NCBI GenBank assembly: GCA_031969915.1 | Contig: DALYJJ010000203.1 | Coordinates: forward strand, 1-9,235 | Direction of reading: 5' to 3' | DNA: 9,235 nucleotides | DNA from: DALYJJ01 sp031969915 | GTDB lineage: Bacteria; Acidobacteriota; Terriglobia; Bryobacterales; Bryobacteraceae | In this document: in pieces, positions 4,292 through 9,235 of the stretch | How the letters are laid out: every line of letters begins with the position of its first letter | How positions within the stretch are numbered: the stretch's first letter is position 1 | Notes under the pieces: model-generated | What the model saw: the letters and a program-made list of their open reading frames with translations, nothing else | Told to the model about the DNA's origin: nothing | Database searches by the model: none | Position numbers and translations under genes: made by a program

Positions 4292-7087
4292 TTAACGGAA
4301 GGGCTCAACCAGCACCAGATCGTGATTCTGGAGGCGCTCCACCTGGCTGAATATCACGCGCCGCCGATCGGGCGAGAGGGCCAAACCGCTCTGGCAGCCT
4401 CGCGTGATCCGATGAAAGGTGCGCGTGGAGTTGGTTCCGAGATCGTAGTACTGGAGCGCGCAGCCCTCGGCGGTGTTGGGAGTCGTGTACCAGATGCCGG
4501 TGTTGGAGACGGCAAACCGCTGGCCGCTCCCGATCGCGGCGATGACGGTCTGGGTCTCGCCGGGGCCCCGCATTGGTCTTCGCATCAACGGAACACTCGG
4601 GCCGAATCTTGAGTAATAGAGCCAGGCGCCATCGGGAGAGAATTCGATCGTCGTGGGCCAGTCGAAGACCTTCTCGGCCGTTCCCCCAGACGCGGGAGTG
4701 CGGCAGGTGCCGGCCGGGCACCAGGAGTAGATCCACAAGCCATCCGGCGACCAGCGGGGAGAGAGGCCATCGGTCACCTGGGTTGCCTTGCCGCCTCCGG
4801 CGGGGACGACCTGGGAACTGGGCCGGCCCTGAAACAGATCAAAGACGATCCGGCTGCCATCGGGCGACCATCGCGGCGTTCCGACCTGGGGTCCGCCGTA
4901 GTTTGTCAGCTGGGAGCAGTTGGTTCCGTCGCTCAGGCAAACCCAGACTTCCTCATTGCCCGAGCGGTTGGACGCAAAGGCCACCCTCGAGCCATCCGGC
5001 GAGAAATTGGGGTTCATCTCCGTCTTGCTGGAAGTGAAGACCCGGACGGGCGGCCCGGTGGCCTGGCCGGAATCGTCGAGAGTCAGCGACCACAGGTCCG
5101 ATTCCTTGTCGTAGCGTGTGAACATCATCCGGTTTCCGCGACGGGAGACGGCCTGACCCGCCGCGCCGTCGCCCAGCGAGGGCACTTGCCGCGGCGGCGA
5201 CCCGCCCGACGCCGGCACGCGCCAAACGGTTGAGTTCTCGCGAGAGCCGACCGAGAACAGGATGTCGCGGCCGTCCGCGGTCCAGGCCAGCGAGGGGATG
5301 AAGGTGGGCCTCGTCGCGCCCAGTGGGATCTCGCGAGGCGCGCCCGCCGGTTCTAACGCGGCGGTCAAGGGCTGAACGGTCAATCCGCCGGGCTCCTGCC
5401 AGTAAGCCAGCGCGCGGCCGTCCGGCGCGAGCGTGGCGGCTGCGTAGGGCGAGGCGCTGGGCGGCAGCAGCGGCCGGATCTCTCCGGTTTCGAGAGCCAG
5501 CAAGACCAACGCGACCGGCCCATCGGCTGTCGCTCGCTGGGCAATCACAAGCCACTTGCTATCCGGGGTCCAATCCAGATTCTCGTACCAGTTGCCCCAA
5601 TATCCGCCGGCGTTTGAGAACGCTGGATAGGAAGCCACCAGTTCGCGCTCCAGCCCGCCCAAAGCGGGGATCACGTTGATGCCGGTGCGCCCGTCGCCTC
5701 GGTACCGGACAAACGCTATCCACTTCCCATCGGGGGACCACTTGGGCGCAAGATCGGGCGCGGGATCCCTGGTGAGGCGGATCGGCTCACCGACGCCAAC
5801 CTGCTTCACGTAGATATCGAAAGCGTTCGACGGCCGCGCGTCCTCGCCGTGCCAGGAGAAGGCCACTTGCTGGCCATCGGGGGAGAAAGACGGCGTGACC
5901 TCACTGCCCGAGTAAGTGGTGGCAGGAGCCACAGTGGCTTCGGGCTGCGGCTCCGGAGCGCGGTAGACGACGCTATAGGTGACGGCGGCAAGGGCCGCCA
6001 CCAATACTCCCGCCGCGGCGGGCAGCCGCCAACGCGGCTTCGCAGCCTGGGGCGCCAGGGCCTTCGGCGAATCCGGGACTCCATGCGCCAATAGTTCGAG
6101 CTGCATCCGGATATCCGCGGCCGATTGCCACCGCTGGTCGGGGTCCTTCCGCAGGCAGCATTCCACCAGGTGCGCCAGATGGCGGGAAACGCCCTCGAGC
6201 GGCAACGGCTCTTCGCGGAGGATCGCCGCGTTCACGGCTGCGGCATTGCCGCCGGGAAAGGGATGCCGGCCCGCGATCATCTCATAGAGCACCAGGCCCA
6301 GGGCGAAGATGTCCGTCCGCGCATCGCAGCCCAAGGCCTGTAACTGCTCCGGGGCCATGTAACCGGGCGTTCCCATCACGAGGTTGGCCTCGGTCCGCGT
6401 TGCCGTCAGGCCGCCGTCCACTCCCTGGTTCGATTCGATCCGCGCCAACCCGAAGTCCAGCACCTTGATGCCGGCCTTGGTGACCATGATGTTGGACGGT
6501 TTCAGATCCCGATGCACGATCCCCTTGCTGTGCGCCGCGGCCAGAGCGCCGGCGATCTGCGCCCCATACCGCAGGGCGGTCTCGGCGGGCATCCGGGCCC
6601 TCCGCAGGAGCGAGGCGAGAGTTTCGCCTTCGACTAACTCCATGACCAGATAGTCGGGACCGATGTCGTGCAGGGTGCAGATGTGGGCGTGATTCAGCGC
6701 CGCCACGGCGCGGGCCTCGCGGAGAAAGCGTCCGCTGAAGCCGGAGGACGACGTTTTGATCGCGACGCTCCGGCCGAGGCGGCTGTCGCGCGCCGCATAG
6801 ACGCGCCCCATGCCGCCCTCGCCCAGCACCCCGGTGATCTGAAACGGACCCACGGATGCGCCCGGCGCGAGCACGGTTCCGCCGATCAGGCTGGCGGCGC
6901 CCTCCCAGGCCGGCCGGTCGATCGGGCTGTCTTCGGTATCGGCATGCGCCAGGAGGGACTCCACCTCCTGGCGTAAGGCCGAATCGTCGCCGCAGGCCTG
7001 CGCCAGATAGGCCGGACGTTGGGCTACGGGGAGTTCCAAGGCGGAATCATAGAGTCCTTTCATCCGGTCCCAGCGTGACGCGTCCAC
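4292..7087 (-). CDS. Transmembrane Ser/Thr protein kinase (PknB-type) with C-terminal TolB-like beta-propeller
   Basis: A 931-residue receptor-like kinase. Residues 1-50 are a helical leader typical of Acidobacterial kinases (MDASRWDRMKGLYDSALELP to EVESLLAH). The kinase domain spans about 81-337 and carries all catalytic elements: glycine loop GEGGMGRV (89-96), Lys111 in VAIK, helix-C Glu124, HRDLKPSN (192-199), DFG (211-213) and MAPEQ (244-248). It should be active. Thr228, Thr230 and Thr232 in the activation segment are possible phosphosites. A single membrane helix at about 354-375 (AAAGVLVAALAAVTYSVV) follows, so the kinase is cytoplasmic and the rest outside. From residue 398 to the end there are about ten SPDG-type blade motifs (FSPDGQQVAFSW, WSPDGKWIAFVRY, FSPDGSRVAFASN and so on), forming one or two PD40/TolB propellers that probably sense a ligand or partner. 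The GTG start is supported by the start of the paralogous copy. The spacing from Lys111 to Glu124 is short for the group. Targets are unknown. Confidence 0.95.
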   Translation of the reverse strand: MDASRWDRMKGLYDSALELPVAQRPAYLAQACGDDSALRQEVESLLAHADTEDSPIDRPAWEGAASLIGGTVLAPGASVGPFQITGVLGEGGMGRVYAARDSRLGRSVAIKTSSSGFSGRFLREARAVAALNHAHICTLHDIGPDYLVMELVEGETLASLLRRARMPAETALRYGAQIAGALAAAHSKGIVHRDLKPSNIMVTKAGIKVLDFGLARIESNQGVDGGLTATRTEANLVMGTPGYMAPEQLQALGCDARTDIFALGLVLYEMIAGRHPFPGGNAAAVNAAILREEPLPLEGVSRHLAHLVECCLRKDPDQRWQSAADIRMQLELLAHGVPDSPKALAPQAAKPRWRLPAAAGVLVAALAAVTYSVVYRAPEPQPEATVAPATTYSGSEVTPSFSPDGQQVAFSWHGEDARPSNAFDIYVKQVGVGEPIRLTRDPAPDLAPKWSPDGKWIAFVRYRGDGRTGINVIPALGGLERELVASYPAFSNAGGYWGNWYENLDWTPDSKWLVIAQRATADGPVALVLLALETGEIRPLLPPSASPYAAATLAPDGRALAYWQEPGGLTVQPLTAALEPAGAPREIPLGATRPTFIPSLAWTADGRDILFSVGSRENSTVWRVPASGGSPPRQVPSLGDGAAGQAVSRRGNRMMFTRYDKESDLWSLTLDDSGQATGPPVRVFTSSKTEMNPNFSPDGSRVAFASNRSGNEEVWVCLSDGTNCSQLTNYGGPQVGTPRWSPDGSRIVFDLFQGRPSSQVVPAGGGKATQVTDGLSPRWSPDGLWIYSWCPAGTCRTPASGGTAEKVFDWPTTIEFSPDGAWLYYSRFGPSVPLMRRPMRGPGETQTVIAAIGSGQRFAVSNTGIWYTTPNTAEGCALQYYDLGTNSTRTFHRITRGCQSGLALSPDRRRVIFSQVERLQNHDLVLVEPFR

Positions 7088-7095
7088 GGGAGCCT

Positions 7096-7101
7096 AGTTT
7101 A
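7096..7101 (-). promoter_or_regulatory. -10-like TAAACT for the kinase gene, possibly giving a leaderless mRNA
   Basis: TAAACT on the minus strand lies 8 bases before the GTG at 7087, so transcription would begin at or near the start codon. Upstream is an A/T tract (7116-7130) containing TTGAAA, but only 14 bases from the hexamer, which is shorter than the usual 16-18. There is no strong Shine-Dalgarno sequence; only AGG 5 bases from the GTG. The same arrangement is kept in the pseudogene copy. Confidence 0.38.
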
Positions 7102-7174
7102 CCGTCTCGCGGCCGTTTCAAAAAACATTTCTCCCCAGGTTGGAGTTCCGCCGTCCCGCCGGCGCTAGAGGGCC

Positions 7175-7179
7175 GGAGG
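7175..7179 (+). promoter_or_regulatory. Ribosome binding site deciding the start of the small metallopeptidase
   Basis: GGAGG with a 5-base spacer precedes the ATG at 7185, which also begins a clean signal peptide. An upstream in-frame ATG at 7140 has no such site and would add a charged stretch before the signal peptide. Confidence 0.75.
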
Positions 7180-7184
7180 AAGAG

Positions 7185-7769
7185 ATGCGGCTTACTGCAC
7201 TGGTGCTGGTGGCGATGTCGATGGTACTGGGAGCGGAGGAGAGGGATTCCGAGGTCGCGATCGCCGCGCAGTTGCGCGGCGGCGTGGAAGTGAGTACGCC
7301 GGCCGTGAGTCAGGCGCGGGCCATGGCCGTGCGGATGTTCGCGTCGGCCGGCGTCCGTTTGGAGTGGTGCACGCGGGCTAAGAACTGTCCCGATTGGGAA
7401 GGCAGTGCGATTGTGACGTTGGAGCCGAAAGCGCCGGGCGGGCTTTCCGGCGCCGTGCTGGCCGGGGCCCAGGTTTTCGAAGGGCGGAACATCCGGATCT
7501 ACCTGGACCGGCTGCAGGCGCCCGCGGGCCGATCCCGGCGTCCGGCACTGCTGGCTCACGTGCTGGTGCACGAGATCACTCACCTGCTACAGGGCTGCGA
7601 TCGTCACGCAAAGGGCGGGGTGATGAAGGCGCGCTGGGACGACGCCGACTTCGCCGCGATGGAGAGCGCGCCGCTGGCGTTCACCGATGACGACATCGAC
7701 CTGATCCGGGCGGGCCTGGCGAGGCGCAAGAACGCCTTCGGCCCGGCGGCGCTGACGGCCAAGCGGTGA
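7185..7769 (+). CDS. Small exported zinc metallopeptidase-like protein (HExxH)
   Basis: A 194-residue protein. MRLTALVLVAMSMVLGAEER is a signal peptide, probably cleaved after Gly16 or Ala17. The mature part carries HEITHLLQGCDRH (129-141) followed by GGVMKARW (144-151). The order HExxH, Gly, a third His at +12 and a Met-containing turn is the minimal metzincin-like layout I associate with small Acidobacterial HEIGHLL proteins. Zinc ligands would be His129, His133 and His141, with Glu130 catalytic. The preceding strand NIRIYLDRL (102-110) fits the edge strand of such a domain. Cys62 and Cys68 (WCTRAKNC) may form a disulphide. The family name is unknown to me and activity is inferred from motifs only. 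It is divergent from the kinase across a 97-base gap, so the two may share control. The ATG at 7185 is chosen for its ribosome site and signal peptide. Confidence 0.8.
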   Translation: MRLTALVLVAMSMVLGAEERDSEVAIAAQLRGGVEVSTPAVSQARAMAVRMFASAGVRLEWCTRAKNCPDWEGSAIVTLEPKAPGGLSGAVLAGAQVFEGRNIRIYLDRLQAPAGRSRRPALLAHVLVHEITHLLQGCDRHAKGGVMKARWDDADFAAMESAPLAFTDDDIDLIRAGLARRKNAFGPAALTAKR

Positions 7770-7954
7770 CGGCGGAGGCCGGAGGCGACTCTGCCGTGCT
7801 CGTGATAGGATCTGCTCTCAGGCGGTTCAGGCCGCCTCCGTGTCCGCGGGAAGGACGGCGTCCTCCTGAGCCTTCGATTCGAGCCTTGGATCGGTCTTGC
7901 GACGAACTCTTTTCGCCCGAGGAAGCGGACACCGGGCAGCGAAAGGAGACCGTT
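7770..7954 (+). other. Intergenic gap with a small hairpin
   Basis: I see no gene in these 185 bases. AGGCGG, a 6-base loop and CCGCCT (7820-7837) form a short hairpin without a T-run, so it is at best a weak terminator for the metallopeptidase gene. A promoter for the ankyrin gene is expected here, but no convincing -35/-10 pair was found. Confidence 0.35.
7943..7948 (+). promoter_or_regulatory. Ribosome binding site deciding a GTG start
   Basis: AAGGAG lies 6 bases before the GTG at 7955. It supports that start for the ankyrin-repeat gene, whose protein then begins with the expected N-terminal module. Confidence 0.7.
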
Positions 7955-9235
7955 GTGAGAACCTTGCCCCCACATCCCGACCTCGCGCAGTTGAAGCGCC
8001 AGGCGAAGGAACTTCTGGATTCGTTTCGCGGCGGAGACAGCGCCGCGGCGGTGGAGGTGGCCGCCTATTTCCACGGCGCGGAGCCGGGCGCGTTTGCCCT
8101 GCATGACGCGCAACTGGTTCTGGCGCGCGCCTACGGGTACGACAGTTGGCCGAAGTTGAAGGCCTTTGTGGACGGCGTGACGCTGCGCCGGCTGGTGGAG
8201 GCGGTGAAGGCCGGCGATCTGGATGAGGCGCGCCTGCTGCTGGGGCGGCGGCCGGAGCTGGCGCGCGGGGCGATCGACAATGTGGCGGCGATCCATCACG
8301 CCGTGGGGGCCCGGAACGCGGCGATGGTCCGGCTGCTGATGGAGCACGGGGCTTCGGCGCGGGAAGGCGTGTACCCGCATCGCGACGCGACCTCGGCGCT
8401 GACCATGGCGAGGGAGCGGGGCTACGAAGAGATCGTGGCGATCATTGAGGAAGCCGAGGGGCGGCGATCGATCGCGAACGAGCCGGGCCTGTTTGAGGCG
8501 GTGGCCGCGGGTACGGCGATTCCGATGCTCGAGGCGAACCCCGCGCTGGCCGCGGCGCTGCACCCGAACGGGTGGGCGCTGCTGCACCTGGCGGCGCGCC
8601 GGCTGGACGAGGCGCTGGCCGCGTGGCTGCTGGATCACGGCGCGGACCTGGAGGCGCGGGGCCCGATGGACCGCACCGCGCTCGATGTCGCCGCGGAGTA
8701 CACGAGTGGCGAGGAGCCGGCGTTCGCGCCCTTCGCGCGCTTCCTGCGTGAGCGGGGCGCGCGGCAGACGGCACGGGCGGCGGCGGCGCTGGGGGATCTG
8801 GCTTTTCTTCGCGGACAATCCGCGAACCCGATCGACCATACCGGCGGACTGCTGCGCATCGCCGCCTCACACAACCGGGCGGACGTGCTCACGCTGCTGC
8901 TGGACGAGGGCTTCGATCCGGACGAGACGACGCGGTTCCCGGCGGGCGACGGGCACGCGCTCACCCGCGGCATGCCGCTCTGGCATTGTGCATCGACGGG
9001 CAAACACGCGTTGGCGGAGCTGCTGTTGACGCGCGGCGCGAACCCGAACGCGATGGTCTACGCCAGCGGTACGCCGGTGTTTCAGGCCTACGATAAGCGG
9101 GATTGGAGGATGGTGGATCTGCTGGCTCGCTTCGGCGGCGAGGCGAGCGCCACGGTGGCGGGCCTCTACCGCGAGACGGAACAGGCGCGGCGGATTCTGG
9201 CGCGCGACGGAGCGGCGGCGGCGAGCGAGCTGCTG
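7955..9235 (+). CDS. Ankyrin-repeat protein, 3' end outside window
   Basis: An uninterrupted frame of 427 codons runs from GTG 7955 to the right edge. Residues 1-70 form a module I know from Acidobacterial ankyrin proteins: HPDLAQLKRQAKELLDSF (7-24), then LHDAQLVLARAYGYDSWPKL (49-68). Ankyrin-like helix pairs follow: LRRLVEAVKAGDLDEARLLL (77-96), AAIHHAVGARNAAMVRLLME and HGAS (111-134), GWALLHLAARRLDEALAAWL and LDHGADL (206-232), LLRIAASHNRADVLTLLLDE (299-318), and MPLWHCASTGKHALAELLLT and RGANPNA (340-366). They are divergent and several lack the full TPLH motif. There is no signal peptide or membrane helix, so it is probably a cytoplasmic protein-binding scaffold. Partners are unknown. Length exceeds 427 residues. 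The GTG has a good ribosome site. Confidence 0.88.
   Translation, partial: MRTLPPHPDLAQLKRQAKELLDSFRGGDSAAAVEVAAYFHGAEPGAFALHDAQLVLARAYGYDSWPKLKAFVDGVTLRRLVEAVKAGDLDEARLLLGRRPELARGAIDNVAAIHHAVGARNAAMVRLLMEHGASAREGVYPHRDATSALTMARERGYEEIVAIIEEAEGRRSIANEPGLFEAVAAGTAIPMLEANPALAAALHPNGWALLHLAARRLDEALAAWLLDHGADLEARGPMDRTALDVAAEYTSGEEPAFAPFARFLRERGARQTARAAAALGDLAFLRGQSANPIDHTGGLLRIAASHNRADVLTLLLDEGFDPDETTRFPAGDGHALTRGMPLWHCASTGKHALAELLLTRGANPNAMVYASGTPVFQAYDKRDWRMVDLLARFGGEASATVAGLYRETEQARRILARDGAAAASELL

Noticed and set aside
7604..8839. A 411-codon open frame on the minus strand
   Set aside because: It is antisense to the ankyrin gene and the end of the metallopeptidase, has no recognisable domain, and is Arg/Pro-rich as GC-driven shadows are.

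Overview
The window is GC-rich and densely coding. Its gene families point to Acidobacteriota, probably near Solibacter/Bryobacter. The signs are a Pkn-type Ser/Thr kinase fused to a TolB-like propeller, a TIGR02999-type ECF sigma factor, remnants of a PadR-permease (ADOP) pair, an ankyrin protein with an N-terminal module I know from that group, and small secreted metalloproteases. The taxonomic call is inference from gene content; there is no rRNA or other marker.

Layout, left to right. Positions 1-2407 hold a leftward secreted-enzyme cluster. It starts with an M43-like zinc metalloprotease, followed 15 bases later by a secreted alpha/beta-hydrolase esterase, and then by a GTG-started jelly-roll (LamG/concanavalin-like) gene that leaves the window at base 1. 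Just upstream of the protease is a perfect 18-bp palindrome beside a -10-like hexamer. Positions 2437-2745 are a gene graveyard: the last codons of an ADOP/FtsX-type permease and a 5'-truncated, frameshifted PadR regulator, both leftward. The PadR remnant stops within about 10 bases of the start of a rightward ECF sigma factor (2755-3336).

The sigma gene converges on, and shares stop-codon bases with, a leftward pseudogene (3333-4252). That pseudogene is a collapsed copy of the neighbouring kinase-propeller gene. It keeps the start and N-terminal stretch, lacks the whole kinase domain, and has several frame breaks in its propeller. The intact paralogue (4292-7087, 931 aa) lies directly upstream in tandem. 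Divergent from it is a small exported metallopeptidase-like protein (7185-7769). After a 185-base gap comes a GTG-started ankyrin-repeat protein (7955 to the right edge, incomplete).

Functionally, the live genes are a signalling pair (ECF sigma factor and membrane receptor-like kinase) flanked by exported hydrolases and a protein-interaction protein. No tRNA, rRNA, CRISPR array or insertion sequence was seen. I found no convincing new system. The most informative content is the series of decayed relics and the regulatory signals around them.
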